Shown here: in pieces, positions 46,594-59,600 of the stretch
Position numbering within the stretch: the first letter of the stretch is position 1
Layout of the letters: every line of letters begins with the position of its first letter
Assembly (NCBI RefSeq): GCF_037975245.1
Contig: NC_092573.1
Span: 490,001-554,000, forward strand
Length of the DNA: 64,000 nucleotides
Reading direction: 5' to 3'
DNA from: Apostichopus japonicus
Taxonomy: Eukaryota; Echinodermata; Holothuroidea; Aspidochirotida; Stichopodidae
The notes under the pieces: generated by a model
What the model was told of the DNA's origin: nothing
Databases searched by the model: none
Seen by the model: the letters and a program-made list of their open reading frames with translations, nothing else
Program-made: the position numbers and the translations under genes

Positions 46594-48192
46594 TGTGAAG
46601 TTCTTCAAGGATCACAGTTCGGTCGTCGTTGTGATATTAGCCCGGGATCGGAACGTATTTGTTTAATCCACGATGTGATCATGTGAGTCACCGGCTTGAA
46701 GCTAGCTGATAGCTTCTAACAGGCATGTTGACATAAACATTCAGAAAGTTGATAAATGTAACCAGAAATCTATTAACAGTAAAAATAGCTATAGGCTAGC
46801 GGTTTTGATATATCGGTCAACCATATTAGCAAAACACGTTAGCTCATTCCGAACCTACGAAAATTAAATTACCCATTTCCGAAAGTAAGGTGCTCATGCG
46901 GGCTATTTACTCTTTCACTGACATTTTGTCATTCTGCAGGACAGGTTGCCTCCTGTCGACAGAATTTATCTTTCGGGTGCACTGAAAGGGACTTGTGTAG
47001 CACTAGTACTAATAACTAGTACTAGGCCTAAGTAGTATAGTACAGTAATACTGGCCTAATCCTAGGTGTACACAGACCCTTGTCTAGGCCTGTTACCGTA
47101 ATTGTTACTTGTTAGGCCTAGGCCCAACTGCCACGAAAGTAACGAAACCCCGATCGACCACGGCATAGGAAATTAGTAAGTCTCTTTCTACTCAAACTTG
47201 ATATAGGCTAAGTTAAATAAGAATGTGCAGCCAATCAAGTGTAAAACTAAATTTAACGTTAGGCATAGGCTAGATAAGTCTAGCCTAGGCAACCTAGTGT
47301 TAATATTACTTAGCCTGTCCTTAGGAGGATATGGACGGGCCAAAAAAAGGAAATTAGCCAATGGCGAAGCCTGCATAGGACCTATCTTAGGCACATAGTT
47401 TGCGCATAAGCATAGGCGTAGGAGCCTAATTTGATTTGGGGGGGGCTGTAACGACTTGCCCGAAATATATAACCAATTTTTTCGCGCGTTTCGCGCGCGT
47501 TCAACATGTCAATGTGCATATTATATATAGTCGTTAATCGGTTATTACATCACATGCCACTAACCGATGAATACTATATGATATGCACATTAAGATGTTG
47601 AACGCGCGAAGCGCGCGAAAAATTTTGGTTATATTTTCCGTCTTATTACCCTTCCATATTGGTTTTAATTATTGGGGAAGTCGTTACAATAATAACGATA
47701 ATAACAATATCAGTTTAACTATTGAAAAACACATTGCAAATTACTCTTCTTTCAGTAGGTGCCGAAAAATTCTCAGCATATTGCCCCAATTTTCACACAA
47801 AAAATTGAAACACACAACTGCAAATTTTTCTTCTTTCAGTAGGTGCCCGAAAAATTCTCAGCATATTGCCCGAATTTTCACCCAAAATTTTGGTTGGGGG
47901 GCTGCACCCCCCCCAGCCCCCCTGCCTCCTACGCCTATGTGCATAAGCCTTCTCTGAATGGGTTGAAATTTGTTGGCATTTTTTGAATGATCATCAAATG
48001 AATTCTAAAACTTTTATTGGACTAGCCTGGCCTTTTATTTTATGTATGTTTTATCTACTGTAGTCTAGATCTAGCTTAGGTGTACAGCATGTCACATGTG
48101 TACTGTAACCCACACATACTGTATGTCTGGGCCCAAATTGATTAATATGGATAAACCTTGAAAGTTCTACTAGGATATTAAATTATTTCCAG
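46594..48192. promoter_or_regulatory. Divergent TBCA / INTS14 promoter interval
   Basis: TBCA starts at 46593 going left and INTS14 coding starts at 48219 going right. An acceptor (TTATTTCCAG, ending 48192) sits 26 bases before the INTS14 ATG, so INTS14 probably has an upstream non-coding exon nearer TBCA, making a shared promoter around 46.6-47.2 kb plausible. No TATA box was seen. A MITE occupies 47411-47939. Confidence 0.5.
47411..47939. mobile_element. hAT-like MITE, copy 2 (529 bp)
   Basis: Terminal inverted repeats CATAGGCGTAGGAG and CTCCTACGCCTATG, flanked by 8-bp direct repeats CGCATAAG (47403-47410) and TGCATAAG (47940-47947), a 7/8 match. A strong internal inverted repeat (about 47462-47520 against 47581-47637, rich in CGCGCG) could fold into a cruciform. 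The segment CAGTAGGTGCC..AAATTCTCAGCATATTGCCC occurs twice in tandem at the right (about 47754-47880). No coding capacity. Confidence 0.8.
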
Positions 48193-48218
48193 CTGTATTT
48201 TTATCACCCTTTGTAGCA

Positions 48219-51200
48219 ATGCCTACCATTGTGCTATTAGACGTTTCCCTGTCGATGAGTCGACCCCTTTCCAGTACTTCTACCTGTGATGCTCCATCTG
48301 AGTCTAGACTGAGCTTGGCTAAGACTGGATTGCAGACTTTCTTTGATTACACTGCAACAAATAACAGGCTGGAGTTCTCCTCATTGGTCATCTTTTCATC
48401 GTTATGGGAGGTGAAAAAAACATTTACTCGAGATTATGGACAGTTAAAGGTACAGTATGCCTACTTTCATTTATTATGATAGCTTGGATTGATTACTTGC
48501 AGGTTGAGTAAAGTAGTTTTTTTTTTTCAAGTTTGGAAAAGATATGTCAGAGTGGGATAAGGTGGATAAGGAGGATGAAAAAGTGTTCCTCTCCACCCTT
48601 GGGTCCTATGTATATGAGTTTTAATGTACTGTACCTCTCTCTACTAAATTTTGAAAAGTACGGTAAAATTATGTGCCTGACTCTCCCTTTCTTCATCCTA
48701 CACAGCAAGCTCTGGCTCCTATTGACGTGTTTGATAAAACAAACCTTGAGATTGGTCTGTTTGGGCTGTCAACGGTTATTCTGGAAGAATGGGGCTCAGG
48801 AATGCCATGCCAGGTGAGAATCTTTTTCTAAAGAACTTCTTGTCACATTTATGTTTAACTTTGAATCCAACTTCTGTAATAATTCAAATACTGTATCTCT
48901 GTTGACAGAATAGTTTTACGTACATTATGGTAGATATACGATGGCTTTCTTTTAAACAGAAGGAAAAATGTTTCTTCATCTCAGTCCTTGGCTGAACAAA
49001 CTCAGACTATAACAAGATGCATTAGTATTGGGAAGCCGATACTGTAGAATGATACAGTAGTTCATTTTTCCACTTCTGTCTCATTTCTTTAAATGAAACT
49101 CCCATTGGACGGTACTTGATTACATTGCAAACTGTGTGAAAACAAAACCATTGCAATTTAATAGTGAAGCAAAGTGCTGAACTCAAAGAGTTAACAGATC
49201 AATGCAGGAAATTTATTGTGCTGTATAAACTTATACATAAAGGAGTTACTTTTGTTTCAAACTGTTATAAAATTAACATTCACATCAGTTTCCGAGTGTC
49301 CTGTTGGTGAAGTTTATTAATCACAAATCCCTTCAAATACTGTATGGTAATCTGGACTGCTGTGTTAATTCCTGTGCTTTGGTTTTCAGGTAATTATTGT
49401 TACTGATGGCAGTCCAGGCAGCGGTCCAGGTTCCCTCACTTACCTGATGCAGTCAGAATCCACGGCCTTGCTCCCGCTTCCATTCGAACACAGCCTTCAT
49501 GTGGTCCTTATGGCTTCTGCTAGTGAAATTCAAGATTCCATTCATCTTTACCAAGAACTTGTGAAACTCAACGGGAGAGGAACCATTCACACAGTTGAAG
49601 GTCAACCATCAGTGAAAAATGTGCAGAACCTCTTTCTCAAAATAGCTGAGAAGTGCCACGAACCGTTTAAAGTGACTCTAAGTTGTGGGAATTTGAACTC
49701 GGTAGTCCAGATGTTTCCACCTCCAAATTTTGACACATTTGCACTACAGTCGCAAACGTTTTGGGATGATTTTAAGATTTGCGGTTTCTTAAACACAGTA
49801 GATGTCTCCAGCCCGCCAACCTTATCAAGGCATTTGGTTCTTCCAGTGTCTGTTTCAGGTAAACCCCTGTAAGGGATTATTGAGTAGCAGATAATGTGAC
49901 ATATATGTATGGAAGAAAAGATTCATCCCTCTTAGATGGGGATATTCCACCTTCAAAGTTCAAACATCGCTCTGCAATTTAGACTATTTGTGTAACGGTT
50001 TGTGACTTTGTGAGGTCCTCATTAAACTCTATCAATTTAAAAAAAGTGACTCTTAGCCTTTAAAGGTCATCCATATCGCTTCCCAGATATGCTAGAGAAT
50101 CAGATAATGGTCACCCTTGCTCAAAATCTCAACAAGCACGTTACTGTCACTCTCAAATGAGTCATCCACACTGAGGCACTAAATTGTCTATTTAAATAGA
50201 CCTGTAATGGCTGAGAATAATTTGGAGGATCAGGGCCTTAGAGAAATTACTGTTGAAAACTTCTAGCAAGTTTGAGCATGCTAACATTTTGGGGCCAACA
50301 CTAATGACATTTTTAAGTTGCACTGTACAATATAAATATAAGATAAAGTCAGTCACTCTATTGAATCTAACGTTTGACAAATTGTTCTGCAGAGAAGCTT
50401 TGAGCTATTCTGAGAAAACAAACAGAATTCTTGCATTGGATGTGTGGAAAAGTAGAGTGTTTCTTTTAATGGCATGCACTTTGAAAGTAATAACACATCT
50501 CTGCTGTGACTATGTTTCACCATCTCTGATGTTTGGAGTTTTACTCAAATCTTGCCTGGAAAGAGCATGCATGTTGGTTTCACTAAGTGTTGGCATTAGA
50601 CATACATGTACAGGTAATAGCAAATCAAAACAGAAAACTGAATGGGCATTTTGAGATATAAGTGTAACAAACTTATCAATTGGGTTGATGGATTTTTGAA
50701 CTTCCAACCTCAGGAATACAACTCCTGTGGTCAGCCATTTCCTTCCTGTCCGTGTCAGAATGCCCGGTATAGTTCAGTACCTTGCATGCTGTGTCACCGA
50801 GAGTCATGGGTTCCTCTTAAGGTCATATAATATCAAGGAAAAAAACGAGGATACTAATAAAAAAGTGGTAACTTTTTTTTAAATTGCAGACAAAAAGAAA
50901 GGAGCGGATGACTCAGGAGAGGGTGTAAACGAAACAGACAGCAATAATGAAGATGGAAGAGCTCCATCTTTCTGTGTCTTATTACACGGCAGTATCCGAG
51001 TAGAAAATATGGTCGCAGTCGTTCAAGTTGGGTGAGATGCGAATTGGATTCCTATACATTGTATTCACATTAACATCTTCTGCTATACACTTTTGTCCAG
51101 CTGATTGCACTGCTTGTGAAAGTATCGTTCTAATGCGTTGTGGAGGGGGCGGCTTGGATGAGTGTCTTGGTCAAATGATAGCTAAGGCAATGCACCTGCG

Positions 51201-53821
51201 ATCTAAGGATAGCAGCTTTGTTTTAATGGCCAGAAACATATAGTACATTGTGTCCTTGGACAAGGCACTTTGTCTCCAATGCCTCTCTTTACCCAGATGT
51301 ATGAATGGGTACCTGCAAGCTAATTAATATAGTTGCCTGCGCTGGGATGTGGCTGCACTCTAGCCCACAGAAGACACATTTATGTGGCCCACTGTAGTGC
51401 CCTGGCAGCAACTGTTTGAATCGTGCACACTCGGGTATTAAGTGGGTGTGACAAGTTACCAATGACCAGGGGTAAATGTTTCAAAGTCACATGTTGTAGA
51501 AGGCCTTGCCTTGATACAAGTCTGTAAACCTTGAAACTTTTAGTACTTGCAACATTTCTGACAATAGTCTCAAATTCATAGCAGCCTTACTTATGGTTTC
51601 ATTCATAGCATTTCTGAAAGAAATTGGCAAATTCATGCTGTTTGACAATTTTGATGATATATAATATGAACTAATATTTGCATATATAATTTTTTTTTTT
51701 TCAGACCAATTTGGTATGGCATCATGTACTCATGGGCCGACACTAAGAAGAAAGCCAACTTAATTCTTGCCCTTTTTGAGCCTGGCCTTGATTCAATACC
51801 CTGGCTTGGTAAATTTGACCTGCTTGGACCCTGTTCAGGTAAGGACATCCTACTATACTGTACTGTGTGTAATAATGATCTAAAGGGCTCATGTGACAGG
51901 GGTTAATTAAACAGGGCAAGAGAAGTTTGACATTGCATTTTGCAAGGTTGCATATATTTTATTCTTCAATAAAATGTAGAGTTAGTCTTTACCGCTCACA
52001 GTAACCTCAGATAATACTTAAAGGTATGCTGTATTGGCCCCAAATATGTTAGATATTCAAATATGGTCACCTTGGTCAAAATTCCTAGACTGTTTTAACT
52101 TTTTATTACACCCTTTGAGAAAGTTTTGCTCACTGAGACATTCAGTTATGTTGTGTGTTCTTTAACAATGTCTGAGTACAATTTGGATAGTAAAGACCTC
52201 CAGGAAAGTACTCTTTGAAAACTTCTAGCAATTATAGTGTGCTATTAGTCAACTGTGCCTAATTGGTTTATCCAGATAACCCATCTTTAGTTCTCACTGG
52301 TTTGAATCATAAGTTTTATCCCAATTGCTAGTGTTTTCCTGATATGGATAGACATGCTGCTCGTGAGTTTAGCTAAATGATTAAAAGTGATCTGAATAAC
52401 AAATACACTGAGGTTACAAGATGTTTCTTGGTTTTGTAGTATACAAATTTATCAGAGAGGAATTTCCAATTCCATTTCCCCCCTTATTTTTCCCTCTGTT
52501 TTCTTATTCTCATGTAACAGCATTTGAATTTAATCCATACGGGGAGAATGAAGCCCAACTAAGCCCATTTCCAGTGAGGCCAACCGATAAGAGGAGCTAT
52601 TCCAGTAATCCTGTGGTGTGGATTAAATCAGGCAGTCTTCAGGTAAGCAGGTATCTATGCATTGATGCTTAGCAGAAGCAGGGGATGATGATAGGAGTTG
52701 GTTATGGGAGATCCCTCCTCCCCCACCCCCTTCGCTGGTGGAACCACTCATTGTCAAGAACTACATGCAGATCGTTGGCATTAATTTGGATATGATTTTG
52801 CAATCAATTAATCCCTATCACAGACTTGAAATGCTGTTGTAGTTAAAGAAATGTTATTGTTTATCTTTTTGTAATCTTGTTTCAGTCTGATATTCAGAAG
52901 GTCCTGAGATATGCTAGGAAGCTACCGGACAAGATGGGTCTGTTTTACAAAGTAGGTCTTCTTCATTTCAAATGAAAGGATAATTTAAATTCACTCCACT
53001 CTGTATTATTGATCAAAGTTTGAAAGTTTAAGAAAGTCCAAACATGTGTGTTGTAATTAAATATGTCTGGTTTAAGCATTTTGTATTAAGTAGAGAATTG
53101 GTCACATATCACAGAAACAGTATACCCAATTCATGTGAAATAGCTTGAAAGGAATACATCTTTATACAGTTATTTATTTATTTGTTTCATCACATAGCAT
53201 AACAAGATGAACTAGACAATATATACTGCAAATAAGTAAACAAATGTGAAAAGTAAACTAAAAAGCCCAATTGGGCCTAATCGAATAGAGCATTCCCATA
53301 GTAACAGGGTCTGTTACAACAGTAACAGACCCTATATGTTCTGTATATGCAGCTACATGCACTTGGCATTTTAGCAAAGCACTTTGCATGAAATATGAGT
53401 CCTGAAGAAGCCTCATCTTGATTGGTATGTAATATCTAATGCCAAAAGTAGACATTGTAAAACTATACTAGGTATGTGCAAGTTTCTTGTAAATATCATC
53501 TTTGATCTCACATTATAATATTATGAACAAAAGTCGTTGAAATGGCTTCACATTCAAACTTGACAAAAGCTATCTCTCTCTCTCTGGTTTTCCCAGGAAT
53601 TAAATCGTATTCGGAGAGCTGCTATGACTCTGAGTATGATGGATCTGCTGCAAGGGTTGTCCGAAATGCTGGAGAGGGAATGCACGTTACTCCCCGGTAC
53701 CGCCCATCCCGATGCGGCCCTCCAACTTACCCATGCGGCTAGGATGATCACTCTGTCCTTCAGTGAGGGTTATAACTACAGTATAAGTGCACTGACTACC
53801 AACTTTACTTCTGGCACCTGA
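48219..53821 (+). CDS. INTS14: Integrator complex subunit 14 (VWA domain protein)
   Basis: Eight coding exons: 48219-48449, 48706-48813, 49390-49858, 50890-51031, 51705-51838, 52521-52642, 52886-52951 and 53597-53821. All have GT/AG sites and consistent phases, giving 498 aa (human INTS14 is 518). The N-terminus MPTIVLLDVSLSMSRP carries the VWA MIDAS motif DxSxS (Asp8, Ser10, Ser12), with a second metal-site block VTDG at about residues 117-120. Further family landmarks are LEFSSLVIFSSLWE, SSPPTLSRHLVLP, LLHGSIRVENMVAVVQ, FEPGLDSIPWLGK, NPYGENE and MLERECTLLPGTAHPDAA. INTS14 pairs with INTS13 and INTS10 in the nuclear Integrator module that recruits the cleavage activity for snRNA and promoter-proximal transcripts. 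Introns are 0.25-1.0 kb and two contain repeats. No break was seen. Confidence 0.96.
50065..50275. repeat. Interspersed repeat in INTS14 intron 3
   Basis: It shares ordered matches (ATATG.TAGA, ATGGTCACC..TG.TCAAAAT, CACTGAG.CA, GAAAACTTCTAGCAA) with 52022-52245 in intron 5. The copies are diverged and the ends undefined. The family is unknown. Confidence 0.5.
51246..51490 (+). mobile_element. SINE-like repeat in INTS14 intron 4
   Basis: TGTCCTTGGACAAGGCACTT, then ATGCCTCTCTTTACCCAG and TGAATGGGTACCTG, is the conserved body typical of a widespread invertebrate SINE class (I recall the related central domain from sea urchin and amphioxus SINEs). The pol III head is not evident, so this looks 5'-truncated. 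Confidence 0.55.
52022..52245. repeat. Interspersed repeat in INTS14 intron 5
   Basis: Second, diverged copy of the repeat at 50065-50275, same orientation. Confidence 0.5.
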
Positions 53822-54699
53822 GAGATACTGTACCTTACAGTGAAGACTGTGAAGAGTTGTCATTCGAAGCTTCCATAGGAGGAAATGTTGCAACCTCCTG
53901 CCAGCAGTGATTGCAATGGAGGAGAAGATGCTGTCATACCACTATTGATATGACTATGATAGTTGAAAGGATGGTTTCTGAAGTTATAGTTTATTGCATA
54001 AGTGCCAAAAAATATGGTACCGGAATTTTTGCTCTGATAGATGTGTCACAGTGTTTATCTGTGATCTGATATCTAATAGATGTGTCACAGTGTTTATAGC
54101 CTAATGTTATAACTGTAACACTTCTACAGCAGATAGGCTGGGGTGTGTAACCAAAATTTCATGTGAGATTGAATGCCAGCATTGTGGTATGGCTTGGTTA
54201 GGCATGGCTTGAGTGGATTGTGAGTCTTTTGACAGGAAATACACTCCATGTGGAACATTGCAAATGTCAGTGGAGTGAAACAAAAAGGAAAAAAGAAGAA
54301 GTGAGAAGTGCTTTGGACTTGTATGTAGGGCTACCATATGTCCCTGACTAATCAGGATTATCCTGTTTTTGCATTGAAAATGTATGATTTCATCAGCAAA
54401 GGAAATTGTCTCGATTCTCATAAGGTCTTGTGACGTTCAAAAATACCAGTTTATTTGATAAGCAAGCTAAAATTGTTCACCAATTGTATACATCATTACT
54501 CATGACCTTTTTGGAAGCATATAACCGTTTTCAACACACAAATATGATTGGATGGTCGCATACTAGCCCCACAGGCTCAGCTGGGATTAGCTGCATTGAT
54601 CTGCTTTAAATCTGAAGTCGAGGGAGGGATGCAGTGTCCCACTTTTCAACTACTGATCTATGTCAACACAAGCCAAGAGGGATGAGATTATATTCGGGA

Positions 54700-54705
54700 A
54701 ATAAA
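54700..54705 (+). terminator. Candidate INTS14 poly(A) signal
   Basis: AATAAA about 880 nt after the INTS14 stop. Another occurs near 54920. Either would give a 3' UTR of ordinary length. Confidence 0.35.
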
Positions 54706-56366
54706 AGGTAAAGACAACTGTATTAAAAGGCTAAGCAGAGTAACATGTTATTTACAGACTTTTTATTTCAATGATTAAAATTCTGAGATGGCTAATTCAT
54801 GATGTTTGAGTGAGAAGTTGTTCATATACTGTACGGAGTAGTCCCTGGATAGTTACGAAAATTACCAAAGCATGCAAGTGTCAATGTTAAATTGAATGAG
54901 AAACAGTACCATGTAATATGAATAAACTCCAGTAAGTCCTTTGGTTGTTTTAAAGTACTGTATACTCAATTTTATCTTTGTCATCTTTTTATTTCCGTCC
55001 AGTTCCTATTTACTTCGTCTCATGAAATTTTGATTGATAAAATTTTTAAAGTTAGTGTGTAATTCATCGGTCTTTTATAGTTCATTTTCAAGTGAGGATT
55101 TAACCGCGAAAAATCAAAATGCCAAGGTCAAAAATTTTTATCCGGAAATGTATGTTAGTGTTGCAACTAGCCACTTCATTGAGTTCATCCATTGCCATTG
55201 ATTTCACTGTATTATCTCTATGACTTGAATCAGGACTACTGCAGTGTGACCACTATGTTTTATAGAGGTGCGTTCATCTGATGAAATGTAGAGCATAACT
55301 AGAAAAATAACTAGGAAAAAAAAAATGAATGAGACACTGAATCAAACATTTTTGTTTTAATATATTTCCTTCAACTCTTTGGAATGAATTTTCTTTGAAT
55401 TAAATGCTGAAAACATTAAATGCTGTTGTGTCTTGAAAATAGAGCAACGTTAAATTATCTAATACATATGACCAAGGTGAAATTGTCAAGGGTTTTTCAA
55501 GTGACCTGATACAGAGCTTGTTTTCATTAAAATGATACGATCCGAGATTATGACATGATATTGAACAGTATCAGTAAAATCCCAGTCACTGATATACAAT
55601 TCATATGTATATCTTGATAAAGAATATATATTATCTACACATTATAGCAAATGACCTTAATCTTCGCTCTTGCTTAAGACTTTTGTTAACAGGAATGAAT
55701 GACATTATCAAGCTTTTTGACTCCCGACAAATCTAGATTAGAAATTAATCATCAAAAAAATACTGACTTGATGGCAGACAAATTGTCAGTTTTGTCTCTA
55801 TTTTTTAAGGCATTTTAGTATCCATGGTAACATTGATGAGGTAACCTTCTTGTAGGAATCCTTATGAAAGGTTAGGTTAAAAGATGTTAAACACTAAAAA
55901 GGAAGACTACAGCATCAACGCTGCAATATACATCGCTCAGGGTTAACTAAATAACCTTACAACCATGATAGGAACTTTAACCTTGGACAATACCCTATAA
56001 AACTAAAGAAAGTGTATCATCCTTCATTTTTGCATAATCATATCAATAAATATAAAAATATGTGTTTGTAAACTTTGTAATTGCCAACTGAGTAACCTCC
56101 ATACAAGGTTTGTCACATGTATAATTAGCAAAGACCAAGAGAAAGACCTTAGCAACCACAGGTTTGAGACTAGGAAGCGGCTAGGAGATAAGACACATGT
56201 TCAGTGGTATTGAAATAATTGCTTGCCGGGACATCAAAATCTTGAAAATCAATGACGTGACAATCAATGGGCCATACCCTCCCCCCCCCCCCCTCTCCCT
56301 GTCCCTGAAAGATACCTGTGTCATGGGACCTGAGAATGAAGCATCAGGTTTGGGGCTAAACCAAAC
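54706..56366. other. Convergent intergenic gap
   Basis: It lies between the 3' ends of INTS14 and the coiled-coil gene. AT-rich; a poly-C run at about 56278-56294 (a common MITE or slippage relic). No gene or element was recognised. Confidence 0.6.
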
Positions 56367-56372
56367 TTTATT
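56367..56372 (-). terminator. Candidate poly(A) signal of the coiled-coil gene
   Basis: Minus-strand AATAAA about 250 nt downstream of the stop codon at 56618. Confidence 0.35.
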
Positions 56373-56617
56373 TCCCAAATTATGAACATGTCTGTATCCA
56401 TCTCTACAGCCTCAAGATACACTGTGTAGGTTACTGAGCTTGATTGTATTGCTGTGAATGTTGTTAGATAACTTATTTCATCTTTGCAATCAGCGATGGA
56501 TATTAACCAATATTAGCACAAACAAAACTTGTATGAACTAGCAATGATGATTCAAGCAATTAATGTTAGAGAAAACTGGCCGATATTATATTTTGATAAA
56601 CAATTGCTGGTAACCCT

Positions 56618-59600
56618 TCACGTAACAAAACTATCTAAACTAAGTATCCCGCTTTCTAGGCTAATCCTGTCAAAATCTCTCGTAGTAACATCATTTAAGT
56701 CGACGGGAGATCCAGGAACTTGGCTTTCCTTTTTCACTCCGACCAACGGCGATAACTTTCTCAATTTCTTTTGAGGCTTCTTCCCCCTGTGCAAAGAATT
56801 ACCGGAAGTTTCTCGAGACGAACTGGCTGAACGTATACCTGTCGGTGAGAGACCATTAGTTCCTGCTGATTCGTGGACATTGGCTTCATCAACAGCTGTT
56901 CTTCTAGCAAAGTTCCAATTTCCATCTTTGGAATGATTAGAATGCGTCAACCTGTCCCGATCCTCGGGATGAGACAATAATTCATCAATTTCATTCCTAT
57001 AGCTACCACTACTGCTTGATAATTTAGAGTTTCCATCTTTAGCTGATGACAATCCTGGAGGCCTAGATGGATTACAAACTTCTCTTTCCAAATCTGAACT
57101 CTTTGACCTTTCAGTGATATCACTGCCAAGTCCTGATTTGAGTTTTGACGTTTGCTTTCGGGACGAAGATCCTTTGGTGTTTCTTTGGTCCGTTTCTCTG
57201 TGTGGATCACGTTGATAGCGACTCATGGATGATGAATACTCTTTTGTATGTGTTGTCCGACCTTTGTCCCCTGCCGAGAAACTTCTAGTACCAGATCGGC
57301 TAGAAACAGACTTTGACTCCAGCAAACCATCTTTAATTCTTAGCTTTTCTGTCAGGTCAAGGATGAGTATCTCTTGTTGACTGACCTGGTTTGAGAGTTC
57401 AACGATTAAATGATTCCTGGGGTCACCGGAGGACGAGTCAGCCTCCTCGTCCTCTTTGAGAGCAGATCCAGACCTCTCAGAGGCAAGCGATGTAGATGAA
57501 TGTACCTGGTTCTCTGTAGAGTAAATGATATGAGGAGGATGTAATGATTGAAGTGTAGGACATGAGCAGGGGTATTTACTTGTGCACTGGTTATCATTAA
57601 GAAATTTAACTCCAGGACCGAGCATCTCTATCTCGTGATAAGGATCTGCCTTTTGAAATGGTCATGATCTGATGGTTACACACTCAACCATCAAAGAAAA
57701 AACACAGTCTGTAATATTTAGTCCAACGAAATCAGTAGAATGATGAAATTATGTAAAAATGTACAATTAGACATTTTACTGAGACACACATTTCCTATGC
57801 TATGTTAAATAGTAATAACTTGGTAATCCTGAGTATTTAATGGGTGGGTGGTAACCACACAGATCTCAGAGTTAGATTGGTGGGGGGGGGGTGGTGTAGG
57901 GTAGTGAGGAAAGGGTGTTGTATCCAATCATGGTGTGATAATAACATGGCTTGACTAGAATCACTGAACGTCAAAAGCTTTAAAGAGAATTAAATCAAAG
58001 GAATTGATGGTGAATACTTCAAGAAGAGCATACATATAATGAGAAAATACATATTATACTGTATTGTGACTACAAATGGTCTATAATTATCATATTCACT
58101 ATGACTGTAAGTTTTACATTCAAACATGACATATATGTTATGTACATTTCAAAAAAGCCAAAGATATTGCCGGCCATTGAGGCCACAGACCTGATAATTT
58201 CCTATTCTCGTCTTCCATCATCCTCAGTTCTTCTTTCATCTGGTAAATTCGCATGGAGTAGTCTTGTTTCGATTCCACTAATTTTGATTTCATAGCCTTC
58301 ACTCGCTCTTTGCATTTTGCTTTCTGCAAAAGGACAAACATTTACAAGAATTAAAACGAGTATGTTAAAATACTCCACTAAAGAAAATTGCATATATTTT
58401 GTTAATATTCTTTTCACATGTATTGTAAATTTTCTCGATTATTGCCATACAAAATACATGCCTGCCTGATATAATAAATGATGTAATTTTTTGTGCGTGA
58501 TACTTGAAGCTGAGTCAATCCCTGATTCCTTTATTCAATTTCTAAAATCCAATTTTTTTAATGACACATTACCATTTCACGCTACAAACTAAACTTAGTC
58601 CTATTTCTCTCTTTCATAATAATGAGATAGAACCTGAAAAGCAGATGAAAGTAGCAAAACAAAGAGGGTAAAAAGAATGTATGATATCTAGAATTACTAT
58701 TCACAACCTACATGGTATCTGCAATGCCAACCAACCAGCAAATGTGTGATTTAGAATAATACACTCCTGTACTTCTCCCAGTAATGGAGCATAGCTATGT
58801 TGTCTTCATGCACAGCAGATATGACAATTAATTACAATCTTTTCTTTCCAGACAGATACCGGACACTGAGCACAAATAACCAGAAATTTATCCCAGAGTT
58901 TGGTTTGTCTGTTGCACTTAATCAGCTTATTCTATTTCAGTCTAATTTTACTGCACTAGATTTCAAAAGTTGGTCAAATTAGATCTATCATGAAGAAATA
59001 AAAACATACCACAATGAAAGAAAAAAAATACTTATTTTGACAAGAACTGTTTCAACGCAGAAAATAAAATTAATTGAGTAAATATCAATTATGCTGGTTT
59101 TCTCGATGGAAACTTTGAAATTTAATGCCTATCGATAGCTCTACGGACAACTGTTTCTTTTTATATTTTCTTTTCATACTTACAACAACTTTGATATCCC
59201 TAGTTAGTTTTTCCACGTTAGCTTGAAGACTTTCTATTTCCTGCAAGGAAAAATTAAAGAGGGGAAAGGTTAATGAAATGGGCCTCCCGGTTACCTGTGA
59301 GCAATAACTGTGGTGAAGAGGATCTTACAGCAGTTCAACTTCAACGTAATATATCAATAAGAATTAAATAAAAACAGACTCTAGCCTCTAACAATCATCC
59401 ATCACTGAGACAGTTTATACAATAAAGCCCCAGTGAGATTATGACAGCATTTTGCAATGAATCTGAACAATGCTTTCATGTTATAATCTCAATAAAATGC
59501 ATTTACATTAGCTCAACTGCTCAATTTTCACTTTAAAAACATAATTTAGAAAAAGTTGTACTGTCTTTGAATTGGGCTTTATTCTTTTGTCAGTTTAAAA

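Noticed and set aside
53542-53893. Alternative frames over the last INTS14 exon on both strands
   Set aside because: Shadows of the true exon 53597-53821, whose frame matches the INTS14 C-terminus and joins exon 7 in phase.
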